Below, in pieces: positions 23,160 to 34,559 of a stretch of DNA of 64,000 nt. The notes beneath the pieces were generated by a model. It did no database searches, was not told the DNA's origin, and saw nothing but the letters and a program-made list of their open reading frames with translations. The position numbers and the translations under genes were made by a program. How positions within the stretch are numbered: position 1 is the first letter of the stretch; each line of letters starts with the position of its first letter. This DNA comes from Procambarus clarkii. Lineage: Eukaryota; Arthropoda; Malacostraca; Decapoda; Cambaridae. The DNA lies in NCBI RefSeq assembly GCF_040958095.1, contig NC_091165.1, forward strand, positions 24,037,770 to 24,101,769, written 5' to 3'.

Positions 23160-24030
23160 ATTTCTTTCTTTATTATGCACCCCATACCCATCACGTGGGC
23201 GGTGGTGTAAAGGATTACAGAGGCACATAATCGGTTGAACCCTCTAGTTTGTTTAGTTAAGCAAATAACAATTTGTGACGCTAGTTACAAAATTATAAAT
23301 ATTATATATACATGTACACACTCTCATACATACATGTACATATATATATACGCATACATATATACATACACATACATATCTAATCACCTACACAAATACA
23401 CACATCAATAATCTTTGTGTCACAAGTGATCAACAAGAGGCTCACAACAATCACTATACAAGGCACTTTACATCTATGGTGAGTCACAAAGTTACTAGTC
23501 TTGCTGCACACCTACCCAACTGGGCGGCAGCTTTACAGTCATGTGCATGCATTACCTACAGTAAGCAAATTTTGGATACTTCGCTAAGATTTCGGGCAGC
23601 ACATCATTATGAATGAAGTACTTACACATTTCTTGGACACTATTGATGGTGTTATCTCTAAATTCCGCGATTTTTTCACATTCCATTATATAATGACGCA
23701 AAGTAAGCGAATAGTTCTGCTGACAGAGTTTACATTTAGTCAAATCTACATCAGCAAATGTTACAAACTCCCAGAGGTACTTGTAGCCGAGCCTAAGCCT
23801 AGCAGTGGTAACATCTAGAAGTCTGCTAACATTATTGGATGACCCATAGACGTGCGGTTCTTCCTGCATAATAGAATGATGATAGATGGAGTAACTGGTG
23901 TGAATTTCACTTTGCCTGAAGTTTCCGAAATTTAGTTGATGTTCCTGGGATATTGCTGCCCTCAGGCTGCTCAAAGGCAGTCCAAGTTTGTAATAAATTC
24001 CCTCTTTACGAGCAAAAGTCTTGGGCAACT
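23160..24030 (-). mobile_element. 3' part of a non-LTR element with RNase H-type C-terminus and AATTGA-rich tail
   Basis: The 158-codon frame at 23552-24028 reads TTARLRLGYKYLWEF, CKLCQQNYSLTLRHYIMECE and EMCKYFIHNDVLPEILAKYP. The ARLRLGY...C..C...HY..EC pattern is typical of the region after RNase H in I-type non-LTR elements (family knowledge). The 3' UTR ends, on the minus strand, GGTATGGGGTGCATAATAAA plus GAAATTGAATTG. Homologous copies lie at 33.2-34.17 kb and 11.2-11.5 kb. Confidence 0.8.
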
Positions 24031-24118
24031 CATCAGTTCTCAGTGGCTATTTTTACATTATCATTTACAACTAACTTAAGTTAAATAGCAACCAGTAAAC
24101 AGACTGCTGTTTTCTAAT

Positions 24119-24475
24119 TCTAGTTCAGGCACTTCCTGGGATAAAACGCGAACATTCCTTGAGGAACTGTGAGGTGCTTATCTGTTTTTCCTCGTAACGG
24201 TCCCAAAGCTTCCACAAATGTTCCTGTTTCTCTTTATTGCCCTTGCGGCGACTGGACTTTAGCTTTTGATCAGAAACCAGTTGGTATTGCAAGGTTACCA
24301 GGGACGCCTCACGGTACAGTAAGGGGATTAAAATATATAAAGCCAAGTTGTCCCTCACTGCCCTTTGATTCAGACGCTGGTGCCATCCTTCTACGTCATT
24401 GTTGGTCCTCACCAGTCGTCTAAATGCACACCAGTTCCCCAATTCCCACACACTGTTGCACAGCCACGTATTTTT
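24119..24475 (-). pseudogene. MULE/FLYWCH-type transposase fragment
   Basis: Minus-strand frame: WLCNSVWELGNWCAFRRLVR, TNNDVEGWHQRLNQRAV and DRYEEKQISTSQFLKECSRF. R(T/L)NN..EGWH.R.N is the hallmark of C-terminal segments of Mutator-like transposase genes in invertebrates (family knowledge). It is cut at 24480 by the (TTA)n non-LTR insertion. Confidence 0.7.
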
Positions 24476-24479
24476 TATG

Positions 24480-24838
24480 TAATAATAATAATAATAATAA
24501 TTTTTATTTAGGCAAAGGTACATACATAAAGAGATTTTACAAAGTTTGTTGGCTTTATAGATAGGAGCTAGTACATACAATGCCTAAAGCCACTATTACG
24601 CAAAGCGTTTCGGGCAGGAAAAAACACTACTGACTAAAGCTTAAAACTAATGGGTAAAAAGAAAAAAATGCGTTGAGTACAAATAAAAATAGAGGTAAAA
24701 GAGGGGGGAACATTGTTGAAAAAACAGCACAAATACAATTACAAATTATTACAGAAAATTACATTAAAACAGCGTTGATTTGTAAAACAAACAAAAAACA
24801 AAACAAAAAACATACATGGGTTGAGAATAGAGAGGTAA
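24480..24838 (-). mobile_element. 3' UTR and (TTA)n tail of the same non-LTR element
   Basis: Holds the signature GCCTAAAGCCACTATTACG followed by CAAAGCGTTTCGGGCAGG, and ends (read on the minus strand) in a TTA repeat. The same 3' end recurs at about 19905-20065, 22245-22310 and 35596-35752, which identifies those as 5'-truncated copies. Confidence 0.85.
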
Positions 24839-26769
24839 GGTAGGTTACAGGGAATTTATTAGGTATAGCTTCGTTTTTAACTTAAACTGGTTGAGAGAGG
24901 TACTGTCTTTAACATGGTTGGGAAGGTCATTCCACATCCTGGGCCCCTTGATTTGTAGAGCATTTCTGGTTTGATTAAGTCGTACTCTAGGAATATCAAA
25001 ACTGTATTTATTTCTGGTGTGGTGCTCATGGGTTCTGTTACAACCTTCTATGAAGCTTTTGAGATCAGGATTGGCATTACAATTTAGCGTTTTGTATATG
25101 TATAGTACACATGAGAGAATGTGCAGTGACTTAATGTCTAACATATTCAGGGATTTGAATAGGGGTACCGAGTGATGTCTGGGGCCAGAATTGGATATTG
25201 TCCTAATAGCAGCTTTGTGTTGAGTAATTAGAGGACGTAAGTGATTTTGGGTAGTAGAGCCCCAAGCACAAATACCATAGTTGAGATATGGATAGATAAG
25301 GGAGTAATAGAGAGTCACCAGGGCAGGGCGTGGTACATAATATCTGATCTTAGAAAGAATGCCCACAGTTTTTGAAACTTTTTTTTATATGTTTAGAATG
25401 TGTCCCTGGAAATTCAGCTTGTGGTCAATGAGAATGCCAAGGAATTTGCCATCTAATTTGTTACAAATTTGGGTATTGTTTATTTTGAGATTTATTTGAT
25501 TAGAGGATTTATTGCCAAACAGAATATAGAAAGTTTTGTCAATGTTAAGGGTGAGTTTGTTGGCAGTTAGCCACAGATGGACTTTATTTAGCTCAGTATT
25601 TACTGTGGCATTTAGAGCAAGGGGATCAGGACTGGAGTAAATGAAGGTTGTGTCGTCAGCAAATAGGATTGGTTTGAGGTGTTGGGAGGCATTCGGAAGG
25701 TCATTAATGTAGATGAGAAAGAGGAGAGGGCCAAGTATGCTGCCCTGGGGAACACCAATGTTGATGGGTAGGGTGGGCGAAATTGTATTATTCACAGAAA
25801 CACATTGGAGCCTGTCAGTAAGGTAGGATTTGAGGTATTGTAGGGAGTGTCCTCTGACACCATAATGATGTAATTTAAGAAGAAGGTTTTGGTGGTTGAC
25901 AGTATCGAAAGCTTTACGCAGGTCCACAAATAACCCAACAGGGAACTCATTTTTATCAAGAGCTGTATGAATCGAGTTAAGCATACTAATAAGTGCATCG
26001 TTAGTGCTTTTTTTGGGCCTGAAGCCATATTGGCAAGGGCTAAGTATATTGAGTTTGGCTAGATATGAGTAAAGCTGCTTGTAGATTAGTTTTTCAAAAA
26101 TTTTTGACAAGTTTGGCAGGATTGATATAGGTCTGTAGTTGTTAACATCTGTGAGATCACCACATTTGTGGACAGGCGTTACCCTCGCTTTTTTTAGAAT
26201 ATCTGGAAAGGTTTGGAGTTCAAGTGACTTGTTGAAGAGCAAAGCAATAGCAGGGGCTATAGATCTGGAGGCTTTTTTGTAGATTAAAGTTGGTATCTCC
26301 TCAAGGGCACCAGACTTGGTTTTAAGGGAAAGGATTATCTCATTGACGTCAATGGAATTAATAGGCTTTAGGTACAGAGACTGGGGATAGTTCCCTGTAA
26401 GATAGTCCTTAATGTCAGTACTGGAAGATGGAATATCATTAGCAAGGGATGAACCAATGGAAGAGAAGAACCTATTGAACTCAATAGAAGAATCAGAGGC
26501 TGAAAGCTGACCATCGTTATTAGACAGGAGAGTCGGTTTGTTATTTAAAGACTTTTTTGATCCCAATATTTGTGAAATTGTTCTCCATGTTTGTTTAATG
26601 TTGCTCTTTATTTGGGTAAATTTATCTTCGTAGTATTTAGTTTTGGCTCGTCTAATTATCTTAGATAGCAATAATGAGTAATTCTTTGAGAATTCTTTGG
26701 AGACAATCCCTAACCTATACTTTTTCTCAAGGTCATGTTTTTTATTAATAGATTTAAGTATTCCCTTGA
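24839..26769 (-). mobile_element. Non-LTR retrotransposon reverse transcriptase, nearly intact ORF with one internal stop
   Basis: An open frame runs from about 26769 down to 24845 with a single in-frame TAA at 25385-25387. It reads NNYRPISILPNLSKIFEKL, QYGFRPKKSTNDALIS, VGLFVDLRKAFDTVNH (motif A Asp), GVPQGSILGPLLFLIYINDL and PILFADDTTFIY (FADD catalytic box). The C-terminal part has LNYGICAWGSTTQ and KGPRMWNDLPNHVKD, typical of Jockey/CR1-superfamily elements. The endonuclease domain is absent, so the copy is 5'-truncated. The 3' UTR and (TTA)n tail extend to 24480. It is the youngest-looking autonomous-type fragment in the window. Confidence 0.9.
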
Positions 26770-27112
26770 GTTAATTCCCTTGAGTTAATGAGTTAATTGT
26801 GTCGTTAAGGGTGGACTGCTAGCCGACTTTTCTAATTCAGCAAACGCCTTACAATTATGTAGTACACACGTACCACATAAGTACGTGTGTGTTACACACG
26901 TACACACACACCTTGTCAAGCACAAGACGAAGCTTGAAAAAGTTTAATGGTATGCTGTTACAACTGATATGAGTGGGGCTTCTATGGTGTACTGGTACTA
27001 TTAAGGGGTAAAGGTAGTTAGAAGACAAGAGTATCAAATATGGGAGAGCTAAAAGGCCCGGCCCCCAAAATAAACTATCCACAGTAGTAATAACTTGCTA
27101 CAAGACCATATA

Positions 27113-27942
27113 TGTTAGTCTAAGGGTTGATCACTGCGCTCCCACCTTGGAAGAAGAGATACTCTGTAATTCATGTACTTATTTATTAACCCCTTAACAA
27201 CCCCCCATATACACTCACACCAATAACAATAATAATAATAACTTTACCACACTATCTTACGTTAAAAGCCTTGGTCCACATAGACAGGATACAAGGTTTA
27301 CACTAATAACAAGCTAGGGTAAAGTACTACTGGATAAGCACTGAAGCTGGATGCAGCTTAGGGTAGTGAGACCATGTGGTACCCTAATACAAAACACAAC
27401 ACTTAGGGTAAACAAAACACTGGCAAATACTAACCCCAGGTCTCACCAATAGTTACTACCAGAGTAGGTACACTTACTAATGCCCCGTACTTAGCTTAAG
27501 GATACAGGAACTTCAGGTAAGGGAAATAAGTAAGAGGAGAAGGGAGGAGAGTAGGGGTGCAGCCACAGAGTAGGTCTTATCCGCACGACACCAGCCAGAG
27601 AGAAGAGCGAGCTAGCGACCAGCTGCCTCCCTCATGTCGTGGTGCCGGAAGGAGCCTAATTGATCGTGCAGCTAAGCACATTAAAGATCTTCCCCTATGC
27701 AACGTATTGTTACTTTATGAATGATTAGAAAGTATTAGTAAGCAAAGTTGGTGCCTATGTTATTATTTAATAATCAACCCCCAGCTCAGTCTTTAAATGC
27801 TCTTTGAGAAACAATAATAGTCTTACGTCTGGCAGGGAAGATACAAACAATTGCCATTCGAAATGCGCCAACTGTACTACTATGAAGTTTAATAGCTCAA
27901 TTTTGACCTCTGGTTTCCACTGGAGAACCCAGGGTCGTAACA
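27113..27942 (-). mobile_element. Possible solo LTR
   Basis: The minus strand starts TGTTACGACCCTGGGTTC, a start common to Gypsy LTRs, and could end GACTAACA at 27113. It abuts the CR1-like fragment at TATGCC (27943). Flanks TATA and TATG match at three of four bases, so the target duplication is imperfect. No second LTR is present. Confidence 0.4.
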
Positions 27943-28400
27943 TATGCCAATAGGCTAGTCCCAGGACTAAGAGGCATGAGTTACGAGGACAGGCTGCTAG
28001 AAATGCACCTCATGACACTGGAAGACAGAAGAGTAAGGGGAGACATGATCACTACCAACAAAATTCTCGGAGCAATTGATAGGGTACATAAAGATAAGCT
28101 GTTTAACACGGGTGGTAGGCGAACAAGGGGACACAGGTGGAAACTTAGTACCCAAATGAGCCACTGGGATGTTAGAAAGAACTTTTTCAGTGTCAGAGTA
28201 GTTAATAGATGGAATGCATTAGGCAGTGATGTGGTGGAGGCTGACTCCATACACAGTTTCAAATACAGATATGATAGAGCCTAGTAGGCTCAGGAATCTG
28301 TACATAAGTTGACTGCCAGTTGAGAGGTGGGACCAAAGAGCCAGAGCTCAACCCCCGCAACAACAACTAGGTGAGTATACACACAAACACACACACGCAC
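27943..28400 (+). mobile_element. CR1/Jockey-like non-LTR 3' end with intact 102-codon frame
   Basis: The frame at 27976-28284 reads MSYEDRLLEMHLMTLEDRRV, RGDMITTNKILG, RWKLSTQMSHWDVRKNFFSV and VVNRWNALGSDVVEADSIHS. The (T/L)LEDRR.RGD and NFFS.RVVN.WN motifs close CR1-like RT ORFs. The element ends CAACAACTAGGTGAGTA followed by a CA-rich tail, which continues as the microsatellite at 28378-28455. Confidence 0.85.
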
Positions 28401-28455
28401 ACACACACATACACACACACACGTACACACACACAGACACAAACATACACACACT
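28378..28455. repeat. CA-rich microsatellite
   Basis: Interrupted ACACAC run that directly continues the 3' end of the CR1-like fragment. Confidence 0.85.
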
Positions 28456-28892
28456 AATGCCTCTATTCACCTTGCAGTAAATTGGAACCTGAAAGTCAGG
28501 AAGCTGCTAAAGGCTGCATCTTGGGGATGTGTGTGTGTGTTAGATAAAAATATATGTTGTTTAGATATGATGGAGGAAAAGAGGCCGAGAGTCGGTACAT
28601 TAGACAACCGACGCTTAGAAAGGCGGGGTCCAAGAGCTAACAGCTAAATCTTGGAAATAATAAATTAATATATTTAATACACACACATACATGTTTCACA
28701 TGAATTTGGCTGTGGGCACACTGAGGACTGATGGCCCCGTCGACGGGGCAGGAAGTCGGTGGTTGATCAAAGGCCTCCCACATCCTCCACATACCTGAGG
28801 ATTATTCCGGCTTAATTTTAAACGGAAGTAATGTCTTGCTATTTACGGCTTCAGCGGGTGGGTGGGTTCGTGGGTTTATTACACTATGAGTG

Positions 28893-29228
28893 TGTAGCGA
28901 GTAGATTATCCCAATAATATACTCGCTCCAAATATAGTGTTAATATTCCTGTCAACCTTTGGAGATGAATGAGGTGAGGCGTTGCCCGGACAACACGGTG
29001 AGGTGTTGCCCAAGCAATATAAGCAGCGGTGTAGCGAACATTGGAGAGTCTACTTTCAAGTGTGGTCTAGAGCAGACACTTGCGAGATACTGTACCGACG
29101 CTCAGTGCGCTCAACTCACACCAAAGTATCACCGGTGTACTTCTGTATATTCGACCAAATATATATATAGTATCTTAGTGTCTGTGTTTATTTGTCACCA
29201 TACTTTACGTAACAATAGAACCGTTACA
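28893..29228 (+). repeat. 5' LTR
   Basis: 336 bp, TG...CA ends. By eye it is identical to the 3' LTR, including the AAATATATATATAG stretch, a possible promoter TATA region (29157-29170). The paired copies create duplicated open frames beginning MEMNEVRRCPDN, which should not be annotated as genes. Confidence 0.92.
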
Positions 29229-29976
29229 TTGGTGACCCCAGAGAGTTTCGACGATACCCAGCCCAGCGACGATACCCACGATGGACTACAACATGGACTC
29301 TCACTGGACCTCCACTGCTGCTGCTTGCTGTGGACCGCAGCCACCTGTCGTGGAACGTTGCCAACACCCTTGCCACAGCTATGATTTTCATCGCGATCAT
29401 CTCTGCATTTTCATCTACTACGGCTTGCTGCTCCACGATCACTACTCACTCATCTGGCAGCTTCATCAGTAACTACATAATGTGGGATCTACAGCCTGCC
29501 CTGCCGACTCTCCGTCGCTGCCAGGGCACTGCTTGTTCTACAGGGGCGCCCACGAAAGCTGCTCTTTCGTCAGATTCATCTACACGTTCACTGCATTCTG
29601 ATACTCTGCCGACTCAAGCACTTTGCGCAGTACAGGACTTACAGCTTGCGTTTCCGACTCTTCGTCGCCTCCAGGACAATTCAGCTCTAGCAGTGATTCC
29701 CTCGTTGTCCTAACTACGTGCCTACATTACCTCCTAATGTCCTGGTGCCCGAGCCCATCCGCCCCGGATCTAAATGCTCCACCAGCGACCCAAGGACGCA
29801 ACAATTATGCACATTCTTCTCTCCTGCTACACCGAGCTTGTCCACACACTGCCTACATCTTTTGGTACCAGACTACAATTTCCACAGTCAGCAATGTAGT
29901 ACTCGGCGTGTACAGTCCTAATCAACCCAAGACGCTACAGCTTCGACACAGAGCAGACAGCAGACTACGACCGCAT

Positions 29977-30100
29977 CGAGCCGCCACGCTCTCGCTCCCC
30001 GAGTTTAGACACTCACAATTCTCAATCGAGCCGCCACGCTCTCGCTCCCCGAGTTTAGACACTCACAAATCTCAATCGAGCCGCCACGCTCTCCCACATA
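29977..30100 (+). repeat. 50-bp tandem repeat inside the LTR element
   Basis: CGAGCCGCCACGCTCTC recurs at 29977, 30027 and 30077 with the intervening GAGTTTAGACACTCACAA block, a 50-bp period and about 2.3 copies. Local expansion inside the internal region. Confidence 0.85.
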
Positions 30101-30424
30101 GAGCTCCACGACTCCGGCCTCACTCAGCTCTCTGCTCTGCTCCAGGCTTCGTCTCAACGTCTGCGACACTGCTAAATCCAGAGACACACCCGCCGACTAC
30201 GCAGTTCACTTTTCGACCCCAATTACCAGCCGCACCACAACCCTCCTACGACGACGGACGACCTCCCAGCACAGGATCCTCCTACGACCCCAGTTAGATG
30301 ACATCAGCGAAGAGGAGGAAGTTAACTTTGATGGTTATGTAACGCGAGCAGGGCGAACAATTCACCGACCAGCTAAGTTCCTTGATCAATTATTTTTCCT
30401 TTCATCCCCTGGGAGGGGGAGTTC

Positions 30425-30760
30425 TGTAGCGAGTAGATTATCCCAATAATATACTCGCTCCAAATATAGTGTTAATATTCCTGTCAACCTTTGGAGATGA
30501 ATGAGGTGAGGCGTTGCCCGGACAACACGGTGAGGTGTTGCCCAAGCAATATAAGCAGCGGTGTAGCGAACATTGGAGAGTCTACTTTCAAGTGTGGTCT
30601 AGAGCAGACACTTGCGAGATACTGTACCGACGCTCAGTGCGCTCAACTCACACCAAAGTATCACCGGTGTACTTCTGTATATTCGACCAAATATATATAT
30701 AGTATCTTAGTGTCTGTGTTTATTTGTCACCATACTTTACGTAACAATAGAACCGTTACA
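30425..30760 (+). repeat. 3' LTR
   Basis: Direct repeat of 28893-29228, immediately after the purine tract ending at 30424 and followed by the AGTG target duplication. Confidence 0.92.
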
Positions 30761-31084
30761 AGTGAAAACAATCGCCTATTCTCTATTTTATATTGCCGCT
30801 TGTAGAGCTCGAAGCTGTTGCCTCTTGTGTGCGTTGCACAAAGGGATTAATATCTGGATTAATAGCTTTCAATATTTCCAGTATTTTTTAAGGTATCGCT
30901 TAAATACCGAAGATACTGTTATTGGACATCGCTTACTTGACAATGTCTCAACAACGCAGGCTGAAGATGTGCGTGGCTCCTGCTATTGCAATGATGCTCA
31001 TTTGCCTTGATGGCAAATGATTTGCTTTTCAATGATGCGCCTTAGTTGCCCCCTCTCTAACTTACCGTTCTAAATACCCCTTCT

Positions 31085-32095
31085 CCATCTTCCGCAAACA
31101 TTCCCCCCCTCATACATCTACCCCCTTTCCTCCTGTCCCCCTGTCCATCTTTGTCCCCCTGTCCCTCACTTTGTCCCCTTGCCCACATTTTCTGTCCTCT
31201 GTCCCCGATCCCTTTCCCCCTGGCCTTCTCTCTGTCCCCTTGTCCCCCCTTTCCATCTCTCTGTCCCCCTGTCCCTCTCTATCCCATTGTCCCTCTCTCT
31301 GTCCCCCTGTTCCTCCTGTTCCTCTCTCTGTCCCCCTGTCACTCTCTGTCCCCCCTGTTCCTCTATGTCCCCCTGTCACTCTCTGTCCCCCCTGTTCCTC
31401 TATGTCCCTTTGTCCATCTCTGTCCCCCTGTCCTTCTCTCTGTCCCCTGAACCTCTCTGTCCCCCTGCCCACTCTTTCTGTCCGCTGTCCTTCATCTGTC
31501 CCCCTCCCTTTCCTCCAGTCCCCCTATCCATCTCTGTCCCCTTGTCCCTGTCTCTGTTCCTCTGTCCCTATCTCTGCCCCCTGTCCCTCTCTCTGTCCCC
31601 CTGTCCGCCCTTTCTGTCCCCATTCCTGTCCCTCTGTCCCTGTCCTTCTCTGTCTGTCCCTCCCTCTGTCCCCCTGCCCACTCTTTCTATCCCCTGTCTC
31701 TCCTCTGTCCCCTCTCTCTTGGTCTCCTGCCCCCCTCTCCTCCCTCTGTCCCCCGGTCCCCCCCTCTCTGACCCTGTCCCTCTGTCTCTGTCCCTGTCCC
31801 CCTCTCTGTCCCTGTCCCACTGCCCCCCCTCTGTTCCCCCGTCCCTCCTCTGGCCCTGTCCTTCTGTCCCTCTGCTCCTGTCCCTGTCCCTCTGTCTCTG
31901 CCATTCTCTGTGTCAGCCTATCTCTCTGTCTCTTTCCTCGCTCTATCTCTGTCATTCTCTCACTGACTTTGCATATCCTTATCTATCCGTCTCTGTGTCT
32001 AACATTCTCTCCCTGACTCTGTCTATATCTATTTCTCTGTCTCGGTCTTCATCTCTTTCTCTTTCTCTCCTCTCTCTCTCTCCTTACATACATAA
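31085..32095. repeat. 1-kb CT-rich degenerate repeat (TGTCCCCCTGTCCCTCTC type)
   Basis: Irregular 8-24-bp units built from CTGTCCC and CTCTCTGTCCCC. The right end turns into CTCTCT and CATA repeats before the CR1-like fragment. The long Ser/Pro/Leu frames (up to 348 codons) are artefacts. Confidence 0.9.
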
Positions 32096-32114
32096 ATACA
32101 TACATACATACATA

Positions 32115-32412
32115 CATTTATTTAACACATGTGGTATACGCACAAGGGGACGCAGGTGGAAGCTGAGTACCCAAATGAGCCACAGAGAGATTATAGAAAG
32201 AACTTTTCAGTGTCAGAGTAGTTAATAAATGGAATGCATTAGGCAGTAATGTGGTGGAGGCTGACTCCATACACAGGTTCAAATGTAGATATGACAGAGC
32301 CCAGTAGGCTCAGGAATCTGTACATCAGTTGATTGACGGTTGAGAGGCGGGACCAAAGAGCCAAAGTTCAACCCCCGCAACCACAACTAGGTTAGTACAT
32401 ACATACATAAGA
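32115..32412 (+). mobile_element. CR1/Jockey-like non-LTR 3' end, truncated
   Basis: Starts in the middle of the homologous block (GCACAAGGGGACGCAGGTGG), continues with WKLSTQMSHRE in the plus strand and the GAATGCATTAGGCAGT block, and ends CACAACTAGGTTAGTACATA in a CATA repeat. The upstream side abuts a (CATA)n run and the CT-rich tract. Confidence 0.8.
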
Positions 32413-33079
32413 TATAAAAAAGTGGAGGATTCCCAGGTAGAACAATCAACCACAATGCCCATTACCCCTTTACCCTGCTGTCCTTAACTACACAACTATA
32501 CAAGAGTCATTAACACGTGTAATGGCTGATCCCCCATCACGATAGCATGAAGACCAATTGCCTGACCCGCAGTCCGTCTTGATCCTCAAATAATTTTCGG
32601 GTTAACGTGAAAACGTCTCTCGAGTTTATCTCTCTAATGTTGTTTTCCCATCTTTCATTTTATCAGCTTAGTTCCTTTATTATGCCCCAATTACTCATCC
32701 ATTGAGCGGTAGTTAAACTGAACCCAAATTTAAAAAAAGTTCCTTTTGCTAAGCAAGCTACAGTCTTGATAAGTCAGATAATATTGTTTGTTAACACATT
32801 TCTCAACAATGAACAGTCAGTTTTATCAAGCTAACATATCCTAACACAACGAGTGAGAGTATTAACTGGTCTAATTATTTTATTAGACCAGTATATATTA
32901 TTAGATTATACTGGTTAACGTAATTTTTAACTAATTAACTAATAATTAAATTAGTTAAATAACTTTAACTAATTTAACTAATTTTTAACGTAATTTTTTA
33001 TAATTAACGTTATAATTAGATTATACTGGCATATATATATATATATATATATGCCTGTTCATTACAACTATTTAACACT

Positions 33080-33175
33080 GGGATGGGGTCAGGATAAGGA
33101 TTTGGGATGGGATGGGGAGGAATGGTGCCAAACCACTTGGACGGCGGTCGGGGATTGAACGCCTAGGACTGCTAC
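33080..33175 (-). repeat. SINE family B fragment
   Basis: GGGGTCAGGATAAGGATTTG, AACCACTTGGACGGCGGTCG and GGGGATTGAACGCC match 20825-20905. Confidence 0.75.
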
Positions 33176-33409
33176 TGTGCATTTAAATTACTAACTTACC
33201 TGAGAGTCTATATCCCTACATGTCAATGTTTGTGTATACTGGTAATGTGAGGAACATACAGAAGATAAGGGTAGCTGAACACCACAAAATGCTGATGGAC
33301 AACTTTATTAATGTTGCATAATGAAATGTGTAAGTACTTCATTCATAATGATGTGCTGCCCGAAATCTTAGCGAAGTATCCAAAATTTGCTTACTGTAGG
33401 TAATGCATG

Positions 33410-33661
33410 CACATGACTGTAAAGCTGCCGCCCAGTTGGGTGGGTGTGGAGCACATGACTGTAAAGCTGCCGCCCAGTTGGGTGGGTGTGGAGCACATGA
33501 CTGTAAAGCTGCCGCCCAGTTGGGTGGGTGTGGAGCACATGACTGTAAAGCTGCCGTCCAGTTGGGTGGGTGTGGAGCACATGACTGTAAAGCTGCCGCC
33601 CAGTTGGGTGGGTGTGGAGCACATGACTGTAAAGCTGCCGCCCAGTTGGGTGGGTGTGGAG
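33410..33661 (+). repeat. Six-copy 42-bp minisatellite
   Basis: CACATGACTGTAAAGCTGCC starts at 33410, 33452, 33494, 33536, 33578 and 33620. Only one unit (the fourth) shows a visible change, GCCG to GTCC context. 42 bp keeps frame, so frames on both strands stay open. Confidence 0.95.
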
Positions 33662-33810
33662 CAAGACTAGTAACTGTGTGACTCACCATATATGTAAAGT
33701 GCCTTGTATAGTGACTGTTGTGAGCCTCTTGTTGATCACCTGTGACACAGATTATTGATGTGTGTATTTGTGTAGGTGATTAAATATGTATGTGTATGTA
33801 TATATGTATA

Positions 33811-33962
<152 letters not shown>

Positions 33963-34559
33963 TGTATGTATGAGTGTGTGTACATGTGTATACAACATTA
34001 ATAATTTTGTAACTAGCGTCAAACATTGTTATTTGCTTAGCTAAACGAACTAGAGGGTTCAGTTCCTGAACCGATTATGTGCCACTGTAATCCTTTACAC
34101 CACCGCCCACGGGATAGGTATGGGGTGCATAATAAAGAAAGAAATAGAAGAAATTGAAATTGCATAATACGGTTATTGACATTCAATAATAGTAAGATAA
34201 AGTAATGAGGACCAAATGGGAGACCAGTGATCAGATGAATATTACAGACTCAAGGGTAGCCTTCTCTTCTTGTATATAAATGAATAAATAAATTCGTTTG
34301 TTTAATTCTAATGCTTGTAGGCGAGAACAGTTGTGAACGCCAGCTAGCGCACAAGTACATGAGCGCCCAAAATACTTTTACACAAAAGACATGTACAGAC
34401 AGGCGTGTGACTTTTGACTTCTTTTTTATTGATTAATATTAAATATTAGGCGCTTACCTATAATAGTTATCATTTTATACATGTATAACTATCACATAAT
34501 AAATATAAAAGGAGTTTATCCAAAAACTGACAGAAGTGTTGTGTTTTGTGCGTTGTATC

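Larger units (their letters stand above)
28893..30760 (+). mobile_element. Compact non-autonomous LTR retrotransposon (1868 bp) with 4-bp target duplication
   Basis: Two 336-bp direct repeats, TGTAGCGAG...CCGTTACA, bound a 1.2-kb interior, and AGTG occurs just outside both ends (28889-28892 and 30761-30764). A primer-binding-type TTGGTGACCCCAGAGAG follows the 5' LTR at 29229. A purine-rich CTGGGAGGGGGAGTTC precedes the 3' LTR. Just upstream of the polypurine tract the plus strand reads DISEEEEVNFDGYVTRAGR and TIHRPAKFLDQ, like the last residues of Gypsy-type pol. Reverse transcriptase, protease and integrase cores are absent, so the element needs another element's proteins. Confidence 0.9.

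Noticed and set aside
28959-30805. Pair of identical short proteins MEMNEVRRCPDN at 28959 and 30491
   Set aside because: They are the two LTR copies of one element, not duplicated genes.
31171-32225. Ser/Pro/Leu-rich frames up to 348 codons
   Set aside because: CT-rich degenerate repeat with open frames on both strands.
33403-33665. Possible CRISPR-like array
   Set aside because: Units are contiguous with no unique spacers; eukaryotic minisatellite.
33339-33689. Repetitive 77-116-codon frames on both strands
   Set aside because: A 42-bp unit keeps every frame open; this is retrotransposon UTR.
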